Source: Sphingosinicella microcystinivorans (lineage in GTDB: Bacteria; Pseudomonadota; Alphaproteobacteria; Sphingomonadales; Sphingomonadaceae). Taken from it: 64,000 nucleotides of DNA. The translations under genes were made by a program, and so were the position numbers. Below the pieces are notes generated by a model. It saw only the letters and a list, made by a program, of their open reading frames with translations, made no database searches and was not told where the DNA came from. The stretch spans positions 236,001 through 300,000 of the forward strand of contig NZ_RBWX01000007.1 of assembly GCF_003634215.1 (NCBI RefSeq), in the 5' to 3' direction. Shown here one piece after another: positions 1 to 9,183 of the stretch (positions are counted from its first letter, which is position 1; the number at the start of each line of letters is the position of its first letter).

Positions 1-708
1 GCGATCCTCACCGTCGGCGGTGCGGAGAAGAAGGGCGTCGTCGCCCGGCCCTTGTATGCCGATTGGGCGATCCTCGATGCGTCGCTCACCTTCGGCCTGC
101 CGCGCGGCGTCACCGCCGCGACTGGCATCGACGCGATGGTCCACGCCATTGAGGCGTTCACGACGAAGCGTCTCAAGAACCCGCTGTCGGATGCCCTCGC
201 GAAGGAAGCGCTCCGCCTGCTCGGCACCAACATTCGCCTTGCCTGCGACGATCCCGCCAATCCCGATGTGCGCGGCGCCATGCTGCTTGGGTCGCACCTC
301 GCAGGCGTCGCTTTCGCCAACGCCCCCGTCGCAGGCGTACATGCGCTCGCCTATCCGCTCGGCGGGCATTTTCATGTGCCGCACGGGCTTTCGAATGCGC
401 TGATGCTGCCGCATGTGCTCGGGCACAACATGGCCGCCGCGCTCCCGCTCTACGCCGACCTCGCGCCGATCCTCGATCCCGGCCTGGCACCCCTCGGCCG
501 TCAGGCGCAGGCACAGGGACTCGTCGAGGCGCTCGTCGCCATCGCCGCCGATTGCGGCGTCCCCGCGCGCCTGCGCGATGTCGGCGTGAAGGCGGACGAT
601 CTCGATCTGCTGGCGTCTGAAGCGATGAAGCAGCAGCGCCTGCTCATCAACAACCCCCGCGAGATCGACCTTGCCGATGCCCGCCGTCTCTACGAGGCCG
701 CGCTTTGA
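1..708 (+). CDS. Iron-containing alcohol dehydrogenase, C-terminal part
   Basis: The frame is open from the first base, so the gene begins upstream of the window and 235 C-terminal residues are present. Members of this family (group III, iron-dependent) interconvert alcohols and aldehydes with NAD(P). What is visible is the metal-binding half: GIDAMVHAIEAF near nt 124-159 and the histidine cluster GVHALAYPLGGHFHVPHG near nt 334-387, both family signatures. The nucleotide-binding half lies outside the window. The stop codon overlaps the TTG start of the following thioesterase, so the two are translationally coupled. Substrate cannot be told from this fragment. Confidence 0.9.
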   Translation, partial: AILTVGGAEKKGVVARPLYADWAILDASLTFGLPRGVTAATGIDAMVHAIEAFTTKRLKNPLSDALAKEALRLLGTNIRLACDDPANPDVRGAMLLGSHLAGVAFANAPVAGVHALAYPLGGHFHVPHGLSNALMLPHVLGHNMAAALPLYADLAPILDPGLAPLGRQAQAQGLVEALVAIAADCGVPARLRDVGVKADDLDLLASEAMKQQRLLINNPREIDLADARRLYEAAL

Positions 709-1148
709 GCCGCGAACCCTACCGCGCCCGCGCCGATTACGCCGCGTTCCGTCCCATCACCACGCGCTGGGCGGACAACGACGTCTACGGCCACGTCAAC
801 AACGTCGTCTATTACAGCTGGTTCGACACGGCGGTGAACGCGCATCTGATCGAGGCGGGCGTGCTCGACATCCATGCCGGCGCCGTCATCGGCCTCGTCG
901 TCGAAACCGGCTGCCGCTACGCGAAGCCGCTCGCCTTCCCGCAGGTAATCGAGGCGGGTATCCGCGCCGCGCACATCGGCACCTCTTCGGTCCGCTACGA
1001 GGTCGGGCTGTTTGCGGAAGGCGAGGCGCAGGCCGCCGCCGAGGGTTTTTTCATCCACGTCTATGTGGACCGCGAAACCCGCCGCCCCGTGCCGCTTCCC
1101 GCCGATCTTCGCGCCGCGCTCGAGGCGATTTCGGTTCATCGCGGATAA
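705..1148 (+). CDS. Acyl-CoA thioesterase, 4HBT/YbgC-like
   Basis: A 147-residue single hotdog-fold protein. The segment RWADNDVYGHVNNVVYY near residues 22-38 carries the Asp-x-x-Gly-His-Val-Asn-Asn signature of 4-hydroxybenzoyl-CoA thioesterase relatives, which hydrolyse acyl-CoA thioesters in the cytoplasm. The start is TTG, overlapping the dehydrogenase stop by 4 nt; no in-frame ATG lies nearby, and the hotdog fold needs the whole N-terminus. Coupling to an alcohol dehydrogenase suggests a shared acyl/alcohol catabolic role, but this is inference. Chain-length or aryl specificity is unknown. Confidence 0.85.
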   Translation: MSREPYRARADYAAFRPITTRWADNDVYGHVNNVVYYSWFDTAVNAHLIEAGVLDIHAGAVIGLVVETGCRYAKPLAFPQVIEAGIRAAHIGTSSVRYEVGLFAEGEAQAAAEGFFIHVYVDRETRRPVPLPADLRAALEAISVHRG

Positions 1149-1194
1149 AGCTCGCCCGGCGCATTCTCGCGGCAGATCATCGCGGGGTAGCATT

Positions 1195-1815
1195 ATGCGC
1201 AAGGTAACGGGTTTCGGCATCGCCACGGCCATCGTGGTCTCTTCAATGGCGGGTATTCCCGGTTTCGCGAACACGCCGCTCGGCGTGTCGGAAGCGCACG
1301 CGGACGGCCGCTACGGGCGCCGTCATCACCGCCGCGGCGACGGGTTCGACCTGGGCGACGCCATTGTCGGCGCCGTGGTTGCCGGCGGTCTCATCGCCGT
1401 GCTCTCCGGTGCTTCGAAAAAGAAGAAAGAGGAAGAGCAGGAGCGCCCGCTCGATTCGGGCTGGGAGCCGGAAGGCGACTGGAACCGCGACGGCACCTAC
1501 GGCCGCGACGGCGATATCAGCTGGCAGGACCGCGACTGGAAGAACCGCACGCAGGAAGAACGCGCCGCGATTTCCACCTGCGCGCGGGAAGCCGAAGACC
1601 TCGGCAGCCGTTATGGCCGCGAGGCGCGCGTGAACGACATCCGCGGCGTCGACAGGCAGGGCGGCGAGTATCGCGTGTCGGGCCGGGTCGAGATGCGCGG
1701 CGACGGTCGTGCGGATCGCCGCGACGACAGCCGCCGCGACGAGAGCTTCACCTGCTACGTCCGTAACGACCGCATCACCGACTTCCGTTTCGAAAGCGCC
1801 TACGCGAGCCGCTGA
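1195..1815 (+). CDS. Exported Arg/Asp-rich hypothetical protein
   Basis: About 206 residues. The N-terminus MRKVTGFGIATAIVVSSMAG looks like a signal peptide. A His/Arg/Gly-rich stretch (YGRRHHRRG) follows, then a hydrophobic glycine/alanine segment near residues 58-75 that could be a membrane or glycine-zipper segment, then KKKKEEEQE. The rest is highly charged, with two cysteines (STCAREAE and SFTCYV) that could form a disulfide in the periplasm. The ATG at 1195 was chosen because it starts the signal peptide and follows a GGGGT ribosome site; the longer frame lacks both. I do not recognise a named family, and the function is unknown. Confidence 0.7.
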   Translation: MRKVTGFGIATAIVVSSMAGIPGFANTPLGVSEAHADGRYGRRHHRRGDGFDLGDAIVGAVVAGGLIAVLSGASKKKKEEEQERPLDSGWEPEGDWNRDGTYGRDGDISWQDRDWKNRTQEERAAISTCAREAEDLGSRYGREARVNDIRGVDRQGGEYRVSGRVEMRGDGRADRRDDSRRDESFTCYVRNDRITDFRFESAYASR

Positions 1816-1828
1816 AGGCGCGTTCGTG

Positions 1829-2437
1829 TTAAAACCGGACCAATGGGGTCAAGGCGCAGTCGGTTGGCGCCTGTCCATATGCAGCTTTGTCGAGACATGC
1901 GATCATGGATGCAATGTTCACCATGATGGCGAAGCGCGCGGTTCGTGCAAGCCTTGCTGCACCATCGCCGCCGCTCGATTTGGATTCGGTCACGATCTCG
2001 CGAAGAAAAAGGCTCTGGCCAGTGTCACTGCGCACAAGCTCGTATGAAATCCGAGCGCGCGCGGAGCTGGAAAAGCTGATCTTCTGGGGAGCATGCAGTT
2101 CGTTCCAGGATACTTTCAAGGTGAACCGCGCGGGATTGCCCTCGGGTACCAGCATGGCAGAGGATTTCAGACCATTTCTTAATGCGTCTTCGAATTCTTC
2201 CCGCTTCACGATCGGCACGAGAAAGCGGCCGATCTTGTCGGGCATGTTCTTTACGGCCTCGACCGACACGTTGCGGAACAGCGGATGATCGGAAGGTAGC
2301 ACGCGCGGGCCGGCGGCGCCGAAAATGGAGTGTTCTGGCGCTTTTCTTATCCCCGGTGAAAGAGGCAGCGTCCAGTCCGCCGATGCAGGCGTCGGAATCG
2401 ACAGGAGAAGCAGGGTAAGAATCCGATGCATTTTCAT
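1829..2437 (-). CDS. Secreted hypothetical protein
   Basis: A 202-residue protein with a classic cleavable signal (MKMHRILTLLLLSIPTPASA then DWTLPL). The mature part has no membrane segment. It contains one Cys pair near the C-terminus (MIACLDKA and TDCALTPL). A central beta-rich stretch (RFTLKVSWNELH, ARISYELVRSDTGQSLF) resembles small periplasmic or outer-membrane-associated proteins of the YajG/DUF type, but I cannot assign a family. It is convergent with the preceding gene, with only 13 bases between stops. Its base use is somewhat lower in GC than its neighbours. Confidence 0.65.
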   Translation of the reverse strand: MKMHRILTLLLLSIPTPASADWTLPLSPGIRKAPEHSIFGAAGPRVLPSDHPLFRNVSVEAVKNMPDKIGRFLVPIVKREEFEDALRNGLKSSAMLVPEGNPARFTLKVSWNELHAPQKISFSSSARARISYELVRSDTGQSLFLREIVTESKSSGGDGAARLARTARFAIMVNIASMIACLDKAAYGQAPTDCALTPLVRF

Positions 2438-2520
2438 GTCATGACGGGTGAGTCGTAAAATTCGGTGAAATCGGGAGCGGCTTAACGTTTAGACACACCC
2501 CTTCCCACAGGAGACCAGCC

Positions 2521-3069
2521 TTGTCCGTTCACGAAGATGCCTCTGCCGTTCTCGCGTTCTGGTTCGATGAACTGACGCCCGAGCAGCATTGGACGAAGTC
2601 GGATGCACTCGACGCGGAAATCGCCCGCCGCTTCGGCGTGCTGCGAGATTGTGCGCTGGCTGATACGTCGCCGTGGACCGCCGATGCCGATACGCTGCTC
2701 GCTGCGATCATCCTGCTCGATCAGTTCTCGCGCAACATCCACCGCGATACGCCGCGCGCGTTCGAAGCCGATGCCGCCGCGCTCGATCTCACGCTCTTGG
2801 GCATCGGAGAGGGCTGGCACCGCCAGATGGAGCCCCTAAGGCGCGGCTTTTTCTACATGCCGCTGATGCACGCGGAGGATCGCGGCGTTCAGCGCTTCGC
2901 GCTGCGCTGCTTCGCGGAGCCCGGCCTTGAGAAGCAGATTGATTTCGCGCGCGATCACGCCGCCGTCATCGAACGTTTCGGACGCTACCCGACACGCAAC
3001 GCGATCCTCGGGCGCACCTCCACCCCGGAGGAACTTGAATACCTCAGCCAGCCCGATGTCGGCTGGTAG
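2521..3069 (+). CDS. DUF924 family protein
   Basis: A 182-residue protein beginning at TTG, with an AGGAG ribosome site about 8 nt upstream (near 2507-2512). FWFDELTPEQHW near the N-terminus, LLDQFSRNIHRDTPRAF near residues 65-80 and FFYMPLMHAED near residue 115 are the hallmarks of DUF924 (YbgJ-like alpha-helical proteins). The biochemical role of this family is not established. It is convergent with metA, with only six bases separating the stops. Confidence 0.85.
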   Translation: MSVHEDASAVLAFWFDELTPEQHWTKSDALDAEIARRFGVLRDCALADTSPWTADADTLLAAIILLDQFSRNIHRDTPRAFEADAAALDLTLLGIGEGWHRQMEPLRRGFFYMPLMHAEDRGVQRFALRCFAEPGLEKQIDFARDHAAVIERFGRYPTRNAILGRTSTPEELEYLSQPDVGW

Positions 3070-3075
3070 CCGCGC

Positions 3076-3993
3076 TCAGCTGGCGCCGATGTCCGCCATG
3101 TCGAACGGCGTCGTCTGGTAGATCTGGTTGATCCAGTTGCCGAACAGCAGATGCGCGTGGCTCCGCCAGCGGTTCTGCGGCGTCGCGGCAGGGTCGTCGC
3201 CGGGGAAATAGTTCTTCGGCACCTCGATCGGCTTTCCGGCGTCGCGGTCGCGGAAATACTCCTCGGCGAGCGACGTCGAGTCGTACTCCACATGGTTGAA
3301 CATGTGCAGCGCGCGGTGCTGCGGGTCGTCGAGCAGGCAAAGCCCCGTCTCGGCGCTTTCGGCCAGCACGATGATACCGTCACCGGGCAGGTCCTCGCGC
3401 CGCACTTCGGTCCAGCGCGAAACGGGGATCGCGAAATCGTCCGAAAAGCCGCGCAGATAGGGGGAGGCGGGCGCAAGGTTGTGGTGATCGAAAACGCCGA
3501 ACGCCTTCTTGTCCAGCGCATGTTTCGGCACGCCGTGGAAGTGGTGCACCGCCGCCTGCGCCCCCCAGCAGATGTTGAAGCTGCCGTGCACGTTGGTCTG
3601 CGTCCAGTCGAACACGCGGCGCAGCTCGTCCCAGTAGCTCACCTCCTCAAACGGCAGCAGCTCCACGGGCGCCCCCGTGGTGATAAAGCCGTCGAAATGG
3701 TCTTCGCGCACATCGCTCCACGGCCGGTAGAACGACAGCATGTGGTCGGCGGACGTGTTGCGCGGAACATGGTCGCTCATCCGCACCAGCGTGAGTTCAA
3801 CCTGCAGCGGTGTTGCGCCGATCAGCCGGGCGATCTGCGTTTCGGTGCGGATCTTGTTGGGCATCAGGTTCAGAAGCCCGATGCGCAGTGGGCGGATGTC
3901 CTGCCGCACGGCGTCCGCCTCGCCCAGGATCATCACGCCTTCGCGCTCCAGCGTGCTGCGGGCGGGCAGGTCGTCGGGAATCTTGATCGGCAT
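3076..3993 (-). CDS. metA: Homoserine O-acyltransferase MetA (probably acetyl-CoA type)
   Basis: A 305-residue MetA-family enzyme, catalysing the first committed step from homoserine towards methionine. Catalytic Cys142 lies in [10 protein letters not shown] and the His234/Glu236 pair in FNHVEYD, all in the expected places. At the residue known to set acyl preference the sequence is [10 protein letters not shown] with Glu at position 111. Family work links Glu111 to acetyl-CoA and Gly111 to succinyl-CoA, so this is likely a homoserine O-acetyltransferase despite the usual succinyltransferase name. The frame stays open to 4311, but the ATG at 3993 gives the normal MetA length. A structured leader precedes it (see 4014-4130). 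Confidence 0.93.
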   Translation of the reverse strand: MPIKIPDDLPARSTLEREGVMILGEADAVRQDIRPLRIGLLNLMPNKIRTETQIARLIGATPLQVELTLVRMSDHVPRNTSADHMLSFYRPWSDVREDHFDGFITTGAPVELLPFEEVSYWDELRRVFDWTQTNVHGSFNICWGAQAAVHHFHGVPKHALDKKAFGVFDHHNLAPASPYLRGFSDDFAIPVSRWTEVRREDLPGDGIIVLAESAETGLCLLDDPQHRALHMFNHVEYDSTSLAEEYFRDRDAGKPIEVPKNYFPGDDPAATPQNRWRSHAHLLFGNWINQIYQTTPFDMADIGAS

Positions 3994-4013
3994 CGACGCG
4001 TCTATCCTCGGTC

Positions 4014-4130
4014 GCTTTCCGGGTAAGACGCGGTGGCTTGATCCGTTTGGTTGCCGGCTCGGCCACATCCTCCCCGAAGGGAGCGCCACCTTGCCCGGAA
4101 AGCAGGTTGGCGTTGGGCAGAACCCAACTC
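4014..4130 (-). ncRNA. Structured leader RNA of metA, candidate SAM-type riboswitch
   Basis: Read on the minus strand, the metA leader folds into nested stems. A 10-bp stem pairs 4094-4103 with 4014-4023 (GCTTTCCGGG with CCCGGAAAGC). Inside it a 6-bp stem pairs 4085-4090 with 4032-4037 (GGTGGC with GCCACC), and inside that sits a CTCCC/GGGAG hairpin at 4070-4083. A further 6-bp hairpin lies upstream (4112-4128). The internal segment GAGCCGGCAACC recalls the conserved GGCAACC of SAM-I/SAM-IV riboswitches. The arrangement and position before a methionine gene suggest a SAM-sensing leader, but it does not match any class exactly by eye. Confidence 0.5.
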
Positions 4131-4185
4131 TTGATGTGAGGCCGTATGTAGGCGGGTTTGCGCCGTCTCTCAAGAGGGAAGGCGT

Positions 4186-4215
4186 GTCCCCGCCGCGCAC
4201 ATGCCCGGCGGGGAC
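4186..4215 (-). terminator. Hairpin downstream of the PEP-CTERM gene
   Basis: Perfect 10-bp inverted repeat GTCCCCGCCG/CGGCGGGGAC starting 7 bases after the stop of the upstream minus-strand gene. It lacks a clear T tract, so it may act as a terminator or an mRNA 3'-end stabiliser separating that gene from the metA leader. Confidence 0.5.
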
Positions 4216-4222
4216 GGAGAGG

Positions 4223-4855
4223 TCAGATGGCGCGGCGGCGGCGGGCGATGCCGAGCGCGCCGAGGCCGAGCACGACGAGCGCGAGGCTGGCCGGTTCCGG
4301 CACGTCCGCACTGTTGAAGCGCACTTCCGAAAGGCCCGAGGCTTCCCAGGCTTCGTAGATCGTGCCGTAGGTGTAGTTGCTCAGGATATCGAGCTGCACG
4401 AAGCGCGCGGCGCCCGACAGCGCAATGGTCTGCGCGGTGATCGGCGATCCGTCCAGCGAGCGGTCCAGCGTGCCCGTGAAGATTTCGCTGAAGCTCACGC
4501 CGTCGAGCGAGACGAGAACGCGGAAATCCTTCACGCCGCGGTCGAGCGTGGAGATCACCGGCGTGTTGGTGCCGAAGTTGAACTGCCAGATGTCCGCGCT
4601 CGCGAGGTTGAAGAGCCCGCCGAGGTCGAAGGTCACCTGCGCCTTGCTCGCGCCGAGGTCGGTCATCCACATGTTGGCGAAGTTCGAATCGTGCTGGCCG
4701 CCCGAAAGGCCGCTGCCGTCGATCAGGTTTTCGGCGTTGTAGAAGCCGTTGTTGAACGTGCTGCTCGCGGTCGCGGAAACCGGCGTGATGACGGCGGCGT
4801 GGGCGGAGGCGGCGAGAATCGTCGACGCGGCGACGCCGAGGAGAAGCTTGAGCAT
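4223..4855 (-). CDS. PEP-CTERM sorted exported protein with F5/8-type C-like domain
   Basis: A 210-residue exported protein. The signal peptide is [20 protein letters not shown]. The body ([19 protein letters not shown]..., [26 protein letters not shown]) looks like a discoidin/F5-8 type C beta-sandwich, often carbohydrate-binding. The C-terminus [18 protein letters not shown] followed by RRRR is the PEP-CTERM exosortase sorting signal: PEP motif, membrane segment, basic tail. The ATG at 4855 was chosen over the longer open frame because it starts the signal peptide and follows AGGGGT. A TTAACCAT motif lies about 50 bases upstream. The exosortase is not in this window. Confidence 0.85.
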   Translation of the reverse strand: MLKLLLGVAASTILAASAHAAVITPVSATASSTFNNGFYNAENLIDGSGLSGGQHDSNFANMWMTDLGASKAQVTFDLGGLFNLASADIWQFNFGTNTPVISTLDRGVKDFRVLVSLDGVSFSEIFTGTLDRSLDGSPITAQTIALSGAARFVQLDILSNYTYGTIYEAWEASGLSEVRFNSADVPEPASLALVVLGLGALGIARRRRAI

Positions 4856-4899
4856 ACGAATACCCCTGTAGTCGGTGGAGCCGGCGTCTTGCGTCGGCG

Positions 4900-4909
4900 T
4901 TAACCATAT
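4900..4909. promoter_or_regulatory. TTAACCAT (CtrA-type) motif
   Basis: TTAACCATAT on the plus strand, in the upstream region of the PEP-CTERM gene that starts at 4855. TTAACCAT is a known half-type CtrA recognition motif in alphaproteobacteria. The same ten bases occur before the secreted protease at the right end of the window (63419). Regulation by CtrA is inference. Confidence 0.35.
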
Positions 4910-5064
4910 CTCGGGGCGCCGGCTGACAGTGGTGTGACGATTCGGGGAAGCTTTCGTGTGATTCCGTTTCCGAAGTTGCGACAGCGCGCCCCCGCCACTG
5001 GACACGCATCCGCGCCAAGGCTAACCCGGCCGGCATTCCCACGTTTTGACCATCGAGGCCCCGC

Positions 5065-6624
<1,560 letters not shown>

Positions 6625-6649
6625 GGCGCCCAAGGCCTCGATAGGCATT

Positions 6650-6710
6650 GGCTTTCCCGAAAGCCGGATGGCAAGTTCGCCGATACACGTTTGTTGATCG
6701 GCTTTCGGGA
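6650..6710 (+). promoter_or_regulatory. Mutually exclusive hairpins before the amidohydrolase gene
   Basis: GGCTTT/AAAGCC can form a short hairpin at 6650-6665. Alternatively TCCCGAAAGCC (6655-6665) can pair fully over 11 bp with GGCTTTCGGGA (6700-6710), whose 3' end runs into the GGGAGGG ribosome site of the gene starting at 6720. This could control translation or reflect the guaA 3' end; no T tract is present. Confidence 0.4.
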
Positions 6711-6719
6711 GGGTGGGAC

Positions 6720-8315
6720 ATGAAGCAGGGATTTCGCGGTTCGGCGCTTGTGGGCGGGGTTGCGGTCTGCCTCGCGCTCCTTTCGGGTTCGGCAATTGCG
6801 GCTGAAACCGCCGCGCTGAAAGCCGAAGTCGTCAAGGCCGTCGAGGCGCGCGGAAAACTCGCGCAGCAGATGACCGATTCGATCTTCAGCTTCGGCGAGA
6901 TCGGTTTCGAAGAATCCGAAACCAGCCGCTACGTTACCGGCATTCTCGAAAAGAACGGCTTCAAGGTCACGCGCGGCGTTGCCGGGCTGCCGACGGGCTG
7001 GACGGCGACGTGGGGCAGCGGCGGGCCGCTGATTGCGCTCGGCAGCGATATCGACGGCGTGCCGCAGGCCTCGCAGAAGCCCGGCGTTCCGTATCATGAT
7101 CCCATCGTCGCGGGCGCGCCGGGGCATGGCGAGGGGCACAACAGCGGCATCCCGCTCGTGGTGGTCGCGGCGCTCGCCGCCAAGGAGGTGATGCAGCGCG
7201 AAGGCATTCCGGGCCGCCTCATGATCTGGCCGGGCGTCGCCGAAGAGCTTTTGAGCGGCAAGGCGTGGTTCGTCCGCGCGGGCGTGTTCAAGGAAGCCGA
7301 CGCGGTGCTCTTCGCGCATGTGTCGAGCGGCTTCACGACGAGCTGGGGCGAGGCTGCAGGCACGGGGATGATTTCGGCGTCCTACACGTTCGATGGCAAG
7401 GCCGCGCATTCGGGTGCCTCGCCGTGGTTCGGGCGCAGCGCGCTCGATGCGGTCGAACTGATGAACATGGGCTGGAACATGCGGCGCGAGCATCTGCGCC
7501 TGCAGCAGCGTTCGCACTATGTCATCACCAACGGCGGCGATCAGCCCAATGTCGTACCGCCGCAGGCATCGGTCTGGTATTATTTCCGCGAGCAGAGCTT
7601 CGATCGCATTCTTGAAAATTTCGCGATCGGCAACCGCATCGCAGACGCCGCCGCGGCCATGACCGACACGAAGGTATCGCGGCGCATCCTGGGTGTCGCG
7701 GCGCCCCGGCACTTCAACAAGCCGCTCGCCGAGGCGGCGTGGGCGAACATCAGCGCGGTGGGAATGCCCACATGGAGCGCGGACGATCAGGCCTTCGCGA
7801 AGACCGTGCAGCACAATCTCGGCGCACCCGAGGACGGCCTTAAGGCGAAGGTCGATGCTCTGCGTCCGCCACCCGAAGAGAATTACATCGGCGGCTCGGA
7901 CGACATCGGCGACATTTCGTGGACGGTGCCGACGATCACGCTCACCTATCCCTCGAACATCCCCGGCATCCCCGCGCATCACTGGGGCTCGGCGATCGCG
8001 ATGGCGACGCCGATCGCGCACAAGGGCGTCGTGAACGGCGCGAAGGCGATGGCGATGACGGTCCTCGATCTGATGACGAAGCCCGCGCTTCTCACCGGGG
8101 CAAAGGCCTATTTCACCGATGTGCAGACGAAGGACCAGAAGTACGTGCCCTTCCTGTCGGCGGAGGATACGCCGCCGATCCTGCTCAACCGCAAGCGGAT
8201 GGACGAATTCCGGCCAGAGCTGCGGAAGCACTACTACAACCCGGCCCGCTACGGCTCTTATATGGAACAGCTCGGCGTCCGTTATCCGAACACGGAACGG
8301 CGTACGCCGGAATGA
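6720..8315 (+). CDS. Exported M20D amidohydrolase, AbgB-like
   Basis: A 531-residue zinc-dependent amidohydrolase similar to subunit B of p-aminobenzoyl-glutamate hydrolase. A signal peptide (about residues 1-27, ending AIAAE) implies periplasmic location, unlike cytoplasmic AbgB. The metal/catalytic landmarks of the M20D group are visible: LGSDIDGVP, GHGEGHNSG, GVAEELLSGK, FDGKAAHSGASPW and the late PAHHWGSA. The ATG at 6720 was chosen because it follows GGGAGGGTGGG and starts the signal peptide. The stop overlaps the ATG of the next gene (ATGA). The natural substrate is unknown; folate breakdown products or N-acyl amino acids are possible. Confidence 0.85.
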   Translation: MKQGFRGSALVGGVAVCLALLSGSAIAAETAALKAEVVKAVEARGKLAQQMTDSIFSFGEIGFEESETSRYVTGILEKNGFKVTRGVAGLPTGWTATWGSGGPLIALGSDIDGVPQASQKPGVPYHDPIVAGAPGHGEGHNSGIPLVVVAALAAKEVMQREGIPGRLMIWPGVAEELLSGKAWFVRAGVFKEADAVLFAHVSSGFTTSWGEAAGTGMISASYTFDGKAAHSGASPWFGRSALDAVELMNMGWNMRREHLRLQQRSHYVITNGGDQPNVVPPQASVWYYFREQSFDRILENFAIGNRIADAAAAMTDTKVSRRILGVAAPRHFNKPLAEAAWANISAVGMPTWSADDQAFAKTVQHNLGAPEDGLKAKVDALRPPPEENYIGGSDDIGDISWTVPTITLTYPSNIPGIPAHHWGSAIAMATPIAHKGVVNGAKAMAMTVLDLMTKPALLTGAKAYFTDVQTKDQKYVPFLSAEDTPPILLNRKRMDEFRPELRKHYYNPARYGSYMEQLGVRYPNTERRTPE

Positions 8316-8773
8316 TCACCGTTCGAAAGCTCGGTGCGGGGGATCTCGCAGGCCTGCGCGCCATGAACGCGCTGTTCGCAACCGTGTTCGGCGATGCCGA
8401 AAGCTACGCGTCAAAACCGCCCGGCGATGCATGGCTCCGACGTCTGCTGGAGAGGGACACGTTCATCGCGCTTGTTGCCGAGCAGGATGGTGCCGTTGTC
8501 GGCGGTCTTGCGGCCTATGTGCTGGACAAGTTCGAGCAGGAGCGGTCTGAGGTCTACATCTACGATCTCGCCGTTGCGGAAGCGCACCAGAGGCAGGGCA
8601 TTGCGACCGCGCTCATCCGGCAGCTTCAGGCCATTGCTTTAGAGCGCGGCGTGTGGGTCATCTACGTTCAGGCTGACTATGGTGACGATCCGGCCGTCGC
8701 GCTCTACACGGGGCTCGGCGTGCGCGAGGATGTGATGCATTTCGACATCCCCGTAAGGCGCATGAGCCAATGA
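8312..8773 (+). CDS. AAC(3)-I-like aminoglycoside N-acetyltransferase (GNAT)
   Basis: A 153-residue GNAT protein closely resembling the AAC(3)-I aminoglycoside 3-N-acetyltransferases. The acetyl-CoA loop is HQRQGIATALI near residues 91-101. The conserved C-terminal stretch VIYVQADYGDDPAVALYTGL and the ending EDVMHFDI are near-identical, from memory, to the clinical AAC(3)-Ia family, as are TFIALVAE and YIYDLAV. The start overlaps the stop of the amidohydrolase by four bases, so it is part of an ordinary chromosomal operon rather than an integron cassette. Activity on gentamicin-type drugs is likely but unproven. Confidence 0.85.
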   Translation: MITVRKLGAGDLAGLRAMNALFATVFGDAESYASKPPGDAWLRRLLERDTFIALVAEQDGAVVGGLAAYVLDKFEQERSEVYIYDLAVAEAHQRQGIATALIRQLQAIALERGVWVIYVQADYGDDPAVALYTGLGVREDVMHFDIPVRRMSQ

Positions 8774-8789
8774 ACAAAATGAGGTCTCA

Positions 8790-9134
8790 ATGGTCACGCT
8801 CTACGGTATCCCGAACTGCGACACGGTGAAGAAGGCGCGTACCTGGCTTGAAGCCGGCGGCATCGACTACACTTTCCACGACTACAAGAAGGCGGGCATC
8901 GATCGGCCCCGCCTCGAAGCGTGGGTTAAGGAACTCGGCTGGGAAACCGTGCTCAACCGCGCCGGAACGACCTTCCGCAAGCTGCCGGATGCGGACCGCC
9001 AAAACCTCGACGCGCAGAAAGCGGTCGACCTGATGCTGGCACAGCCTTCAATGATCAAGCGCCCCATTCTGGATAACGGCAAGGCGCGCCTCGCCGGTTT
9101 CAAGCCGGAGGTTTACGCCGCCGCGCTTCACTGA
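8790..9134 (+). CDS. ArsC/Spx-family protein (YffB-like)
   Basis: A 114-residue thioredoxin-fold protein. The N-terminus [20 protein letters not shown] has the single-cysteine N-C-D-T motif of the Spx/MgsR/YffB branch. [10 protein letters not shown], a later MIKRPIL and a closing GFKPEVY are typical of this family. Such proteins are often annotated as arsenate reductase, but YffB-type members have no proven arsenate activity, and no other arsenic genes lie nearby. It follows the acetyltransferase by 16 bases with an AATGAGG ribosome site and is probably in the same transcript. Confidence 0.88.
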   Translation: MVTLYGIPNCDTVKKARTWLEAGGIDYTFHDYKKAGIDRPRLEAWVKELGWETVLNRAGTTFRKLPDADRQNLDAQKAVDLMLAQPSMIKRPILDNGKARLAGFKPEVYAAALH

Positions 9135-9183
9135 GCTTTCCCCGACGCTTTCCACGTCTGCGCTGAGGCGTTACAAGCCGCCC

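Noticed and set aside
3994-4311. N-terminal extension of MetA
   Set aside because: The open frame continues, but it runs through the structured leader; the ATG at 3993 gives the normal MetA length and correct Cys142/Glu111 numbering.
4856-5060. Sigma-54 promoter upstream of the PEP-CTERM gene at 4855
   Set aside because: The closest GG...GC pairs have spacings of 9 or 11 bases rather than 10, so they do not meet the -24/-12 rule.
8790-9134. True arsenate reductase
   Set aside because: It is Spx/YffB-like, and no ars genes are near; the arsenate label would be only by fold.
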